Origin: Cristatella mucedo
Lineage: Eukaryota > Bryozoa > Phylactolaemata > Cristatellidae
Direction: 5' to 3'
Assembly: GCA_009760855.2 (NCBI GenBank)
Contig: WPIO01000007.1
Location: 5,144,501 to 5,208,500 of the forward strand
DNA: 64,000 nt
Below are positions 34,020-46,502 of the stretch, one piece after another (positions within the stretch are counted from its first letter, which is position 1; every line of letters starts with the position of its first letter). The notes beneath the pieces were generated by a model. It ran no database searches and was not told the origin of the DNA. It saw nothing but the letters and a program-made list of their open reading frames with translations. Made by a program: the position numbers and the translations under genes.

Positions 34020-34409
34020 ACTTGCACGATGCTAGCTAGGGTTAGTGATAAGACTTTACTTTCACGGTTCACCAAACTGTATCCGCTCCGGTGAGCACCT
34101 GTGCATCGAAACGGCAGAACTCGAAGTGCAGCCGGCAATCGACGACCATGGCCAATGACCTCTCCATCTGTTTGTCGCTCCATGTGACCTACGATTATGT
34201 CATCAATATTCCACATTGGAAGACATCGACCGGCATTAGAACAATAACGATAGAAGGAAGCTTTCCCAAGTCTATAATGTGCTTACTAATCGACGCCGTG
34301 ACAGTAGTCGAGTTAGAGAAGCCTATCTCCAACCTATCCAGCGAAATTGTCAATGACATTTTGAGTGGCTTACTAAGAGACCGACAGTTGATTACAAAAC
34401 TACAGGAGG
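34020..34409 (+). CDS. coding-like segment, family unknown
   Basis: A + frame stays open from before 34,091 through 34,409 and on into LINE-A (to 34,468). The part before the LINE has protein-like composition with blocks such as LSICLSLHVTYDYVINIPHW and EIVNDILSGLLRDRQLITKL. It has no clear start, lies directly between a (TG)n tract and the 5' truncation point of a LINE-A copy, and shows no similarity I recognise. It could be an exon, a captured fragment, or chance. Confidence 0.25.
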
Positions 34410-34735
34410 GTATGCTCCCAAAGCCTGGAACTCACTCCCGACCTGCGTCAGAACATCCCCTGACCTGACCACATTTAAAAAGAATTTAAAAACACCTATT
34501 TAGGACAGCATTTAGTGGGTCCCTGTGATTCGTCCTTCATGTGCTTATGCGTGCTGACACTGTACATACTGCCACTAACCACATTTGCATGTTGGCCTTT
34601 TGTTTGTTTATCAAGCGTGATTTTACTTACCATTCAATTGCATTTCCCTTTGCAGCAAATGCAAAGCGTCTAGAAAGAGATTGTTCTCTGAGGGCGCTTT
34701 ATCAAGTACATTATTATTATTATTATTATTGTTGA
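34410..34735 (+). mobile_element. LINE-A 3' end, sense
   Basis: Begins inside the AKAWNSLP block (CCCAAAGCCTGGAACTCACT), passes through the frame end (ACAGCATTTAGTGGGTCCCT) and 3' UTR, to GTCTAGAAAGAGATTGTTCT and (TTA)n. It resembles the youngest copies. Confidence 0.9.
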
Positions 34736-35659
34736 TTATCTGTCTGTGAGGGAACATGACTTTGCAGCCTGCTAGCACTGGGCGGAGACCCTACGAGGGC
34801 TCTCAGACTGCCTAAGCAGCCGAAAGTTCACGAGCGGTGGAAGGGCAGACGATGACTCGGCAGATGACTCGGCAGTCCTGCCCAAATCCATGCATTGGCG
34901 GCATCTGTGGGGACATTCATCTACCACAAACTGCCGCCAGCTGTCGAGCCGGTTCGGAACGAACAATGGCCCGACAGTGCAAAAAACAATGCATGCATTG
35001 GATATATGAGCTGCCTACGGAGTACAACGGGAACTAGGGCGAGATCCCTCGACACCGGAGCCGTCTCGATTGTGTAGACTGTGCTTGGCCGGCGTGGTTT
35101 GGTATAAAGTGTTCGGTGTTGGAGCCAGCAGACTTTTTGCTCGGTCTCGCTACTTAGCCCGACGATAGGTCATTCGCAGGGCTGTCATACTGTCCAAACC
35201 ATGCCATTTTCAAAATTATTATTTTTTTTGAGTACAGCACCGGCATATGCAGGACCTCCCGGGGCAAGTTTCCAGGCGTAGGCATTGTCACTTGATCAGG
35301 TCATGCAGATGGTGAGTGTATTCAGAGTACAACTGCTTCTTCTGACACATCTGCAAAGGCTTCCTTCAAGGTGTGGATTCTGTGGACACTGCCCAATTGA
35401 TGCTAAATATCTGGTATTGACTCCTTCAATGACAAGTTGATGCATGAAAAAACGTTTCGTCATCCGAACCACGTGCGTAGTGAGACCTTTCGGCACCCGG
35501 GGACAAAGCTAGAAATGGCACCCCTCCAAATCCTGTCAAATATTGCTGCAAAATAGTCCGAGTACAGAAAAAATGAAAAAAAAACACTTGCTAGCAGGCA
35601 TATCGAATCGAGAATTTTATGACCGTAGTACAAATATTAGCGGTAGTACAGGTACAAGG
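34736..35659. other. no recognised gene
   Basis: Overlapping short frames only. A direct repeat GATGACTCGGCA occurs twice in a row at 34,852-34,875. A TATAAAG element occurs at 35,103, but no gene follows it that I can recognise. Confidence 0.35.
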
Positions 35660-36480
35660 TAGCTATCACAACTTTAACTTAGGGGAAATTTTCTGGCCTT
35701 GAACGTGGCAAACTGGTCTATTAAAGTTTGAAAGTCAATATTTTCAAGTGTCTCCTTCTTTATATTTAACAAGGCCAAATTAGAGAGTTGATTTTGCCCC
35801 ACTGATGCTTTCAGGTAAGACAGGATTATCTTCATCTTGCTAAAGGAACGTTCACAACTAACAACTGATACAGCTATGGTGAGAAGAAGTTGCCAGGCAA
35901 CTCTCAAATTAGTAAACACATTTTCTCAATAACCGACAATGAAAGACATGATTTCCAGTGGTGTCTTTAGTGCCGAGTCGTGAAGTGTGGCGCGGAGAAT
36001 TCTACAGTTACGCATTTTGTTGTACAGCTCTGTTCCGTCAACGTCTGAACAATAGAAACCTCAAAGTTTTAGAGATTGCTCAAGGAGTTTGGTCTGGTCA
36101 AGTGTCTTTAAAAGCTCCTCAACTTCCAAAAAGAAACCAAATTTGGCATCAACATCTATGATTAGGGAAAACCTAGTTGTAGTTGTTTTTCGGAGATAGT
36201 CTAGACTGTTCTTCGTTATTCTTGAAATCTCCTGCTTTGCCGTGAGACTAACATCTTAAGAGAGTTTTCTAGTCATCTGTGTCATTCGGCGGATTCTTTG
36301 TTCAACCGCAACTCTCCACAAATAAGATCTTCCTTTGAAATCTAGAAGTGACTATTGGCACAGGTCTCCTCAAAGTCTTAACAAGTCAATCTCAAGATAA
36401 TGAGGTCACAAGAGGCATCTTTAAAGATCATCTTTGGATCGGGCAGTCTTTTCTGACCGCGGTAAATCTTCCTTACGATT
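35660..36480 (-). pseudogene. hAT-family transposase remnant
   Basis: The - frame at 35,919-35,674 encodes the hAT C-terminal dimerisation domain: SCERSFSKMKIILSYLKASV followed by NQLSNLALLNIKKE. This is the hATC signature found in hAT transposases and ZMYM-type derivatives. Upstream, up to about 36,480 on the - strand, broken frames read protein-like pieces (CDVDGTELYNKMRNCRILRA-like, ISRITKNSLDYLRK) with stops between them, so the gene is dead. The N-terminal zinc finger and catalytic residues are not visible. No terminal inverted repeats were found. Confidence 0.75.
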
Positions 36481-36489
36481 CTGTATCAA

Positions 36490-37558
36490 AATGGCAACAT
36501 ATCCAATAAGTTAAAGTGGGCCGCCAGAGCGTCAAGCTACAGCAAAGGTCAAAGTCAGTTAACATGCAACAAGCTCAGCCAGCAATAGTCGAGTCCATCG
36601 AAACAAGGACTTGCTTGAAATCAAGATTGGTATTCTCACATGAAAAATAAAAAAAAACAATATGCACAATCCACCTTGCTTTTGGCGCCCCCTTGGCCTT
36701 GGCGCCCGGGGTCATATGCCCCCCCCCCCGCCGCACCCCACACAGCCACGCCGCTGCCGAAACATCGGCATAGCTGGCAATGGTTCCCATCAGTGCTAGA
36801 TGCGCGTCTGCTGTCCTTGACTAAGCGAGCAGAATGTAAGCGTACTTATAGCAGATAACAGTGAGAGAACAAGCAGCGAAGGAAGTCACTCAATCCAACA
36901 CTGCCGAAGCTCGATAGAAATGTCGCCTACGATCAACTCTATAACAGAAAGACACGGGAGAAGAAGCTCGGGAGGTGCGTGCTGTTAAAGCTCAGCGAAC
37001 GCTCCACTTGCGACCATGCCAAATATCATGAATAGACTGCACGGTTAGATTTGAGCACTTCACGACCCACCCAGGCCGTGGTACGGAGCCCTAGCCTCAC
37101 AATAAGCTGGGCTCGTCTGGTTGGGCGGGCTACCAGTAGGTCAGCGGATTTTCACGCCCGTGTTGTTATGTAACACTGAAATTTCCCGTGGTTTTTCATC
37201 GGCATAAGTCAGTTTTTTCAGAACTGCATAGATTCAAATTAATCAGTGATACAGGTTTATTTTTATATGCACGCAAAGGATTCTCAAAGCAAAGGTTAAA
37301 GGTCGCGACTTTTGTCAGATGCACATTGCTGCTGGTCAACTCTCCCACGTGACGTGGGATTGGGTTGCGTCTGGGCCTAGTCGTGCGTTCTGTGCGACTC
37401 TCTGTTCGCGTCGTGTTTACTCAATACCTGCCAAGAAGCTCTCACTCTAAAACGAATTTGTGCTATTTAATAAGTTGATAGGTTAATAGACAACGCTAAA
37501 AAGCCGGTCGTGCTGTGCGACTATCGCGCTGATTCGCATCGCCACAACCTAGTCGGGA
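36490..37558. other. upstream region of the SOSS-B gene
   Basis: No gene. A run of ten C at 36,719-36,729 and CG-rich DNA near 36,690-36,760. The last 200 bases before the start codon at 37,559 carry several CG dinucleotides and probably hold the promoter. The start context GGGAATGA has G at -3. Confidence 0.4.
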
Positions 37559-40500
37559 ATGAACGGCGAATACACCAGTATTAAAGACATAAAACCGAAT
37601 CAGAAGAATGTCAATTTGTATTTTATCGTGTTAGACATAGGTAAGTGGTTTTTGAATGCCGTCGTCTGGCAGGAATTACCCTGGTGGTGAACTGCTCCTG
37701 GCTTGTTTAACCCTATCGACACGTTTTGTTAGTATAGTATGTTGTTACGTGTGTATGCAGCTCATTTTGCCATGCTTTTTTGTTAGTGGGCGTTCTGGTT
37801 TATCTCTGATGATATCTGGTGACTCGAGTAATTTCGTGTAGGATTCAAAACATATAGTCGATTGCAGATTCGATTTAGCTTACAACCCTCGCTTGCCATC
37901 CACAGACAAAGTGAAGGAGCCAAACACTACTGCTCGAAAAGCAAAGCCGTGCCCTGTTGAATCTAATCGTGCTCAAGTCATTGCATGTGATTTCTGGAGG
38001 CAGAGTGACATAGATTGTGCAGCTGACGGCCACTTACGATACAGATTAACTGCTAAATTTTGGATAGTTATTAAATTTAGGGTGTTCAGCTGCCTCAGTT
38101 TCAATAGGCAGTAGCCGCTTGGCAGAAATTTGCTCATACGTGTGCTGAAATTTGTGCAGCATTTTTGAGTAGTTGACTTCATTTAATTCTTACATATCTG
38201 TGCATGGCATGGCAACGGATTAGTATAAGCTTAAGTGGATCGTTACTTGCGTTGGCAATCCAACCGGTAATTTTGTGTACATAGCTTCATTTCTGTCGTT
38301 GTAGTGGTGCACGGGTAAGTGATGGGCGTTTATTTGCGTGTATTACCTGGCTGTGTACTTCTGACCATACAGGCACTTCCATAGAACTCCAAAAGTGACC
38401 TGGCGGCTTGTGTTCTATCGGCAGTCGGATTTGTTGCAGTAAGTTTTCACTTTCACTAAAAGTGAGAGGGCAAAGCAATGTGGAAAAGGCTAGTGTTCCT
38501 TTAAAGCAGCATGTACAGTCAAACCTGGGCAAAGCCTCACTTTGCATCTGCTTCTTTTTCCAAAGAATGGTCGGATATCAGATCAAGAGCAACTTTTTAC
38601 GAAGCTGACGTTGAATATACATCTGGAAAAGCCAATAATGCAGCCTTTGAAGCATGGTCAATCTTTTCGAGGCAAATTCTGGCACGTACTTGCACAGTGC
38701 CACACAACGTCGGTAGAAGAATGGGTTTGGATCACGAGCTTCAAGAGGTTTGAACTTGGTTTTAAAATTTTGGCATCACTTTAGTTGTTATTAAAAAGCT
38801 TTATAAGTAACAGATTCGGTTTACTACCATTATAAATTGCTATTTATTGAGCAGTTAGTAGACGACATCATCACTGCTGCCAGCGACAATGGAGCCATTG
38901 CCTGCTGCTTTCGGCTATTAGATCTCCATTTCTACCATGACTTTCGCCCGTCTTGCATTTAGGGCTGCTTTCGAGTGATCGTAAAACTTGTAGGGCACCG
39001 TAGTGCTGACTATCGTATGATGTTTCGTGAGGTTTGCAGTGGCATAGGCATATAGCGTCTCAGCGATCAATCTCTGGGCAGCAGCCTTTAGCCCAGTATG
39101 TGTATGAGCAAGCAAAGATGCAGGGGGTTTGACATCAGCCATCCCTGTGCTTGTAGGTAAGCCAACAACGACAAAGGAAGGTCACAGAGTGAGGACATGT
39201 AAGATCGCTGACAAGACGGGCTCAGCAAGCCTGTCCGTATGGGACGAAGCCGGCGAAGCTCTTCAGCCTGGCGACATATGCCGCCTACACAAAGGGTATG
39301 TGAACTTATGACTCTGCTTTGATGGCTGCCTCGGTTCGCACTTTGTCGGTCAAGATGAGTGGGCAGAGCACTTCCAGCGTTCACTGGTGCTTTGTTCGAT
39401 GAGCAGCTTCTGGCTACAAGCTGCCGACATGTGCTAGCATGTTTTGAAAGCTAACGAGCTTCCTTGACACTGGCTTTGGCTATGCTAGCTGAGTCTTGTT
39501 TTAAACAGTTTGGAGCAATTAATTACAAATATGTGAGATCGTACATTCGGCTCGATGTCAAAACTCGGTAGGACTTTGAGCATTTGGCATTGAGCAAATA
39601 TGTGACTTTGCATTCGCTGTGTTCAGATTCTACTGCTACTGCTGACATTTAAGTCAGCTGGTAGGACTATACTGTCCCAGGTGTGCCTTGATGTGCACAG
39701 CTCTGGCCTCAAATGTACTTCCAACTTTTTTAATTTTTTTGAGTTTGCTGGTGCCCGTGTAACCATCCACCTGCTATTGTTGCTGCAGGTACACGGCAAT
39801 GTGGAAAAGCTGTCTTACAGTTTACACAGGCAAAGGAGGAGAAATAGCCAAATGTGGAGAGTATGCTGCTCGTTTTTATCACTGCTGCTTATTGCCACAG
39901 TCGTATGCTCTTGCTGACTTTGCAACGGTCTGTCCTTTTCGGGTTAAGGCCAAAGCTACTTAGGGCTTGTGTCACAGATGTGATCGTAAGCAGTTGCTTA
40001 ATGTCTTTCCCGTCGGTTTTGCGAGTTTCTGCCCGGTTTGTGCCTGCATAGTTAGCATGCAGATTTTGCAGCTGTAGGCTGTGCGATGGTCGCGACTATG
40101 TTGCCGTGCCACTCTGTGACGCCTGCTTTGGTGGCAGGCAGATTGTTCCATTGCATATCCCTGCTCCATTTATTCGGGAGCCTGGCACATGTTCTGGTTG
40201 GGGGTGGGTGGTTAGAGACCTACGTACAATCGAGCACGATCGAATCCAGTAATCGGATCCTCAAAAAAGTTGGTTTGATGACTTAGCCAAAACATTGGGT
40301 CAGTGTGATATGCACCATGCATGCAATGGCACGTAGGGTGCTGTCTTTCGTAGCCAGTGTCATGCTGAGCCTGAGCACCTTTGTTGCCTCGGCGCCTTCT
40401 GAAAAGCAAGCCTGTAACAGAGAGCCTTGAGTGGTCTCGCCATGCACGATCCAACCCATCCCTCTCCAATCATGCTCTTTTGTCTGTACGGTTGTTGTCG

Positions 40501-43500
40501 GTATTTGTTGTAGTTCAGGCATTGCTGCTGGGTCGTAGCCCAGCCGGAATACGGTGCATACGGTTCATGACCCAGATCGTGGGTTCTACAGCAGGCAATT
40601 CTTTGTCCTCCCCCACTAGTGGGCAAAGTTATAGCTGCTAAGGCTGTTTGTTCTGCTGCTGTTGAAATGAGGCTGGTGGACCGGCTACTCTTTTATTTTT
40701 TGCCTGAAATTAGAAGTTGGTGACTGCATTTCTTCTATGACTTATATATGCTGCCCTGGTTTGGCCAAAGGGTAAGGCACTCGCCTTTTAACGACAATGG
40801 TCGTGGGGCTTGCTCCCTGACGCATATGTAAAGTGAAAGGATAGAGGTTACGTTCTCTTAGGGCACTATACAAATGAAATATTAAGTTTTTTAATTATAT
40901 TTATATCTTAGAATGCTAGTGAAGCTGTTTCTTCTTTTGTGAATATGGTTTTGACTGTGGAGAGCCCGGCTTTCATCTACATTTTTATTATCCTGGTTGG
41001 TTTCATGGCCGATCCTCTAAAAATTAAAAAGTGTAATAGTAATAAAAATATCTTGTATAGCACCTTCAGAGAACTGAATCTGTTTTTAGGTACTTTACAG
41101 TTAGGTAGAGCCATCCGAAAGCAGCAGGCAGTGTAATCGTGCATGTACACACGAAGGACAAATCACATGGACCCACTAAAGGCTTTTATAAATAGATATT
41201 TTTGAGCTTTTTTTTAAATGTCAAGTCAGGGGATGTCGTCACGTTAGTCGGAAGTGATTTCCAGGCTTTGGGATTATATGAACTAAAGGCACGGCCTCCA
41301 AAAGTTTTGAGGTACGTTTGAAGTACAGGTAAACGATTAGATTCCGAAAAGCAGGCAGGACGATGCTTGGCCTGGTGGCAGAGTAGTTCTGATAGGTAGG
41401 CTGGAGCCAAATAATAAGGAGCCTAAAAGTGAGTGAGAAAACCTTGAATTCGATGCGTTGCTTGCCTGGGAGCCAGTGCAGATCGGCCAGAAGTGATGTG
41501 CTGTGGCAACTGGGCCGCTCACGACAGACAAGCCAAGCTGCAGAGTTTTGCATCAGCTGTGAGTGCCTGATTGCACATGCCGGTAGACCAGCAAGCAGTG
41601 AGTTACAGAAGTCAAGACGGGATGTCACAAATGCATGGACCAACTTAGACGTGGTATCCTTATCTAAACAAGCCCGAATTTTAGCAATGCTATCTAGCTG
41701 AAAGTAGGCAGACTTGGTTGTGGAGCTGATGTGGTCGTCTAATGAAGGGTCACTTTCGAACAGGACACCGGCAGATTCAACAGGATATATGCTGGAAGAG
41801 CCGATTGTGAGCACTGACCTTTCTGATTTCCGAATCACACTTGGTTTTCCCAAAACCACCTAAGTTGGTTCAGTCATCATTCAATTTAAGAAAGTTTGCT
41901 GCCATCCCTGAGCGGACGTCATCAATACATGCAGCTAGGTTGTGTAGAGAATTCGACATGCTGGAAGGCTGGGAGGGGTCAAAGCAAAGGTACAACTGAG
42001 TTTTCATTTACGTAAAATTGAAAGTCTAGATTGTGCTCGGCAATCACATCGGCAAGAGGGAGAGTATTAACTGTGAAAAGAAACAGACACAAAGCCCTGA
42101 GGTATTCTGTACTTAAGTGCTTCCTTGGATGATCTTTGTCCGTACACATCTCTGGAGTCTCCCATTGGGATAGGACTTGAACCACTTTGTAGTGCAGCGC
42201 CAGTGATGTTCACGTGAGATGTGAGTTACTCAAGAACAGTATCGAACGCTGCCGAAAGATCAAGCAGAGAGACTTTACCAAAGTCTGCATTACTGAGAAG
42301 GTGGTTGGTTATACACCTTAAGCAATGCTGACTGCAGACTCTGTGGAGTGAGTAGCTCTTGGTGATCTACTTGATACGATCATTTCGGTGTTCATACCAC
42401 GGTTTAAGAGGACTTGTCTATGTAAACCATCATTACATCGTTATCTTACGAGCGATGGCTGCTTTGATTCAGGCCCACACCCCACCGAGAGAATGAGTGC
42501 TGTTCTGGGAGCTTTGACCCTTCGTCACATGCCTACTTCTTCTCTTCCCACTCTTTCTCTTGATTTGATCTTTGCCACATCTCTCTGTGCCACATCTATT
42601 CCCGTGTTTGTCACTGCCATGAGCAACACTTTTTTTCTGGTTTTGGCAATCCTTAAGGAACATGCCAAAACTTCAACAGCGTTTTATGATGCTGCTCTCT
42701 TAAGGCATTCTATGCTATTATCCATTCCGCAGGTTTGAACAATTGTGGGCTCGGGTGGAGGCAAACATCTTCTATTGTCTTGGGATTGCCTAAATTGTGG
42801 GTATCTCGTGTCACTCATGCCGTGCTCTTTTTTCCTGCTGTGAATAGCTTCTACTTCCATGTCCCGGTTTATTTCTCCGGAAATTTATGACGACTTGTAT
42901 CAGTAAGAAGAGAGTGGGATAGCCATGCTAAATGAGCTGCTCTTACCGGACATGACTTGAAATAGAAAGATAGAGGGAAGGAGGGGCGGGCGGGCGGACA
43001 GACAGATAGTGAGATATGTATGTATGTATATATATGCACATATATATATATATATATATGCATATATATATATAAAGATTGCACCAACCTTAAGAGTACC
43101 TTGCTATTAATATTATGCCAAGACCAAGCACCCATGTTGACAACTCCAGCACGTTCCAGCCGTGATGCAGTGGCTAGCCAATCCTGTTAGCCTCCCTGCC
43201 ACTGCATTTTGAACTGGTTCCAGTCCGATCTCATTAGTTGGATGCCGGTCTGGCAGTAAACACTCGTCCAGCAGTGCAGAAGCATGGAGGAATTGGATGA
43301 TCTTGCATGACTCATGGCTCCCGATTACGAGGTCGTGGATTTTATTGTTTCTCAAATTCCATGATGCATTAATGGATCACTAGGCAGGTAATTCAAATCC
43401 TTAATCCTTACATAGTTATATGTTTACAGCCGTGCAGCCATATACACTGTATATAAAATCTGTTGTTCATAACCGTATACCGTTGCCTCAGGTCTGCTGT

Positions 43501-44518
43501 CAATAGATGTTAGCAAAAATCGATGGAAAGATCGGCTCCTATAATTCCTCCAGGTCTGGTCCACTCTCAGCTGATTATAGGATGTCGATTGATAGGCCGA
43601 GCGCCAAGTAGGATTAAAAATTCCTCGGCATTAGTGATGCACTCGGTAACCTTTCACCTAGATCGGTAACTATGTATTTATGTCTCCCAGAGTTGGTGCT
43701 CGATGTAGGAAGAGCATTCTATATAGATTCCATAACCCAGGACATGCTGTTCTTTTTTCTAGCTCGATGATAATCCTCAGGGGTGCGTAGCGCTTCATAA
43801 ATGCGGCTGGCAGATGAGCTACATAATTCTTTGAGTCTGCCTTTTAGGATTTAGGAATTTATTGCCTGCCAGCATTAACATACACTCATTGAGGGTATTC
43901 AGGTGTATTTACAAAAAATGATGCAAGTGATGTACAAGCAAGCTAGCAAAGCAATGTCAGAATTGCAGGCGATGTAGGTTTAATGTTTAGCATTTCTCTG
44001 TGGTTGTGTTGATCTTTTTCCTGCTTAACTTATACGTATACTATCTGATACTAATCTTTGCTCTCTTTGTAGATTCTGTTTCCTGTTTTCCGAGGTGCCC
44101 AATATTAGTGAGCCGAACCCGGAAGTCCTTGCAAAGATGGTAAGGGCATGCCGAAGTTCATATAGTTGTATCCCCCGTTGCTGTTGCTTACTTGCGGGCC
44201 TGCAAATACTTAAATAAAAATAGCTGCTTGTAACAATCCCAATCAATCCTTGCAAGCTAGTGCACCAAAGTCTGGCTGAAGCACGTCTAAGCCCGTGCGG
44301 ATTTGATTTTGCAATCGGGTGTCGCATGCAGTGATGTAACGACCCAGCCTTTGAACGCTTGTGTGCAGTGCTAAAATGATATGTGCTCTCCGTTGATTTG
44401 CAGCAGGAGCAAGCTCAGCCTTTACAGCACAGGCGGTCACCACCAGGCGCTGACTCACACCAACCGCAGCCGGGGTCTGCCGATCAGGTCGCTAGAGTAA
44501 ATGCCTTGCCTCATCAAG
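37559..44518 (+). CDS. NABP: SOSS complex subunit B (NABP/hSSB) OB-fold protein
   Basis: Five exons join in frame: 37,559-37,640; 39,157-39,295; 39,789-39,860; 44,073-44,139; 44,404-44,518 (158 codons plus one base), all with GT/AG introns. The protein begins [20 protein letters not shown] and continues with [50 protein letters not shown] and [12 protein letters not shown]. These match the OB-fold of human NABP1/2 block by block. The family binds single-stranded DNA in the SOSS complex and acts in nuclear double-strand break repair. The OB-fold (about residues 1-115) is complete; the exon-5 tail is Gln/Pro-rich and disordered, as in the family. Exon 5 ends in a strong donor GTAAGG, so at least one further exon is expected. 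A candidate near 48,190-48,235 would end shortly at a stop but is unproven; read-through would stop at 44,592. Introns 3 and 5 are loaded with LINEs. Confidence 0.9.
39536..39581 (+). repeat. dispersed ~45-bp repeat, copy 2
   Basis: GATCGTACATTCGGCTCGAT then GTCAAAACTCGGTAGGAC. It lies in intron 2 of the SOSS-B gene, 5.7 kb from copy 1 and in the same orientation. Confidence 0.75.
40752..40890 (+). mobile_element. tRNA-headed SINE, diverged, in an intron
   Basis: A-box-like GGTTTGGCCAAAGGGTAAGG, degenerate B box GTCGTGGGGCTTGCTCC, tail TAAAGTGAAAGGATAGAGGT and CTCTTAGGGCACTATACAAA. In intron 3 of the SOSS-B gene, same strand. A small internal deletion shortens the spacer. Confidence 0.7.
41037..42364 (-). 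mobile_element. LINE-A copy in SOSS-B intron 3
   Basis: Antisense to the host gene. From AGTAATAAAAATATCTTGTA and CCTTCAGAGAACTGAATCTG through 3' UTR and the RT C-terminal half to about 42,364. A 206-codon piece (41,859-41,239) keeps the [20 protein letters not shown] block and [16 protein letters not shown], but the catalytic YADD region near 42,010 reads FYVNENS and is destroyed. Several deletions; dead copy. Confidence 0.88.
42365..43017. other. intron DNA, no recognised feature
   Basis: Part of SOSS-B intron 3. A 116-codon + frame (42,388-42,738) has skewed, serine/leucine-rich composition and no recognised similarity. Confidence 0.35.
43018..43075. repeat. TA/TATG simple repeat
   Basis: (TATG)n followed by interrupted (TA)n, in SOSS-B intron 3. 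Confidence 0.93.
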
Positions 44519-44649
44519 GTAAGGTCGGTGCACTTTCAAAGGCTCTGATTATTCAACCTTCGTTCTTGTTACTTGGGCCTTGTCAAGTTTAACCACAGTC
44601 AAAGTTGCAGTTACGCATTACTGCAGTTGTGCTATTTCGGCGTCGTCGT

Positions 44650-45199
44650 AAAGTCGAGGTAAAGCAACGGATCGACTTTAAGGTTTTGTCGCTCACTTTT
44701 AGGTCGCTTCATTCTTTGGCTTCAGTCTATCTCTCAGATCTACTCCCCCACCAGGCCAAGCATCGTACCACCCACTTTTCGGAATCCAACAGTTTACCAA
44801 TACCTCGTACACACCTCAAATCCTCCGGAGACCGTGCATTTAGTTCGTATGCTCCCAAAGCCTGGAACTCCCTCCCGACTTGCGTCAGGACATCCCCTGA
44901 CTTGACCACATTTAAAAAGAACTTAAAGACACACCTATTTAGGACAGCATTTAGTGGGTCCCTGTGATTCGTCCTTGATGTGCTTATGCATGCTGACACT
45001 GTGCATGCTGCCACTAACCAGATTTGCATGCTGACCCTGTGCATGTCACCCCTAACCATGTTATTCATGTTTATCAAGCATGATATTACTCACTATCCAA
45101 TCGCGTTCCCCTTTGCAGCAAATGTAAAGCGCCTAAAAAGAGATTGAGTTCTCTGAGGGTGCTTTATCAAGTGCATTATTATTATTATTATTATTATAT
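44650..45199 (+). mobile_element. LINE-A 3' end, sense
   Basis: The frame 44,605-44,967 reads VKQRIDFKVLSLTFRSLHSL to the natural end FRTAFSGSL, then a complete 3' UTR, AGCGCCTAAAAAGAGATTGA and (TTA)n. It is well preserved. It lies about 130 bases after SOSS-B exon 5 on the same strand, so the gene's last intron probably contains it. Confidence 0.93.
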
Positions 45200-45464
45200 T
45201 ATTAAGGTCGGCCGATTCAACAGTCTCACGTGTATGGCACCGGAAGAGCCTTTCGGCTATCAATTATGGTCGAAATAGATGAATAAATCAAGATTATGCA
45301 TGAGGGGGGCTAGTGATGGCACCTGAGACACAGATACAGGTTGCATCTAGAGAGCAAGCGGTTTGCACTTGAGGTCTAAACTGCTGTAGCTGTCTCTTTG
45401 CAAGTCTACCTACCTGTGTAGTAAGCTGCTTACAGAGTCATTGTGCTTACAGACAATGTGCCTG

Positions 45465-46013
45465 CGGGCTGTTGCTCTGTTGGGAACGTAGCAACTGCCC
45501 GGACATAACACCACTTCTCTGGGACCTGTGCTTGATCCCAGTCAAGCTGTACATTGACTTTGAGGTCTCATCTTGTCTCACTTTTAACTCCCTTCATTCT
45601 TCTCTTGCTGAAGTACATACTCCTCAAACTTTCCCTCGTACAATCTGACCCTCTGATTTTGCCCTGTGACCACGATCGCTTATCTACATGTACATCTTTA
45701 ACCAACTGCAACAGCAAGTCTGCTTTGGAGACTTGCTTCAGCTCTTAGGGTCTGGCAGCCTGGAACTTAGTATCGACTGCTATCAACACATTCCCTGACT
45801 TGATTAAATTGAAAACGAAACTGATAAAATCCCACCTGTTCCTCACAGCATTGCATCGTCCATGTATCCTTTATGTGCTGCTTGTGCAGCCTGAAATTGT
45901 ACATATTATTATCACTAATCAATGAATATCATTTTTTCAGCGGATATGGAGTCTGTATTGAAAGAAATTGGGTACTCACAGGGTACTTTGAAAATATTTA
46001 ACTATTATTATTG
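45465..46013 (+). mobile_element. LINE-A 3' end, old
   Basis: TGCCCGGACATAACACCACT and CAGTCAAGCTGTACATTGAC match the [20 protein letters not shown] region; the tail reads AAAGAAATTGGGTACTCACA then CTATTATTATTGG. Highly diverged with many indels. Confidence 0.7.
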
Positions 46014-46502
46014 GCCTTAACGATAGAGCACTGTGCCTATGAAGGTGATGCAGGATGTTTTACAGTCCTTGTTGATGCTGAGACTAGACTGTTTTAAACG
46101 AAGAGAAATAGGAACATTTCTCTACTTTCTACATAGCTGGAATTTGCCTCTCTGCTCACGTTCCCACCTTGGGTGTTTGGGTGTTATTAGTAATCCCACC
46201 CTGAAATGCTTTTTGGGCTGTCCACAATGCATTCTTGGACACGGAGTGCAAGCAAACCTACAATTTGAAAACTTACGCAGAAGTGCTTAATCATGACTGT
46301 AGTGGAAAAATGAAAAGCTATCCTTTTGGTATTTTACTTACTACATACTATCTGAGCTTGTGTTTGTAACGTAATGAATATGCGGTGTCATATGTAGATT
46401 TGGTTTTCTTGATATGGTTCTACCAGAATCTCTGATGATTAGATTGGCTGGTCTCACTGCAGTGAGCAGCTGATTGTAGTGTAACAGCCGCATCTTTACC
46501 AG

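Noticed and set aside
42388-42738. 116-codon + frame in SOSS-B intron 3
   Set aside because: Leucine/serine-rich, no similarity recognised, located in an intron next to a LINE.
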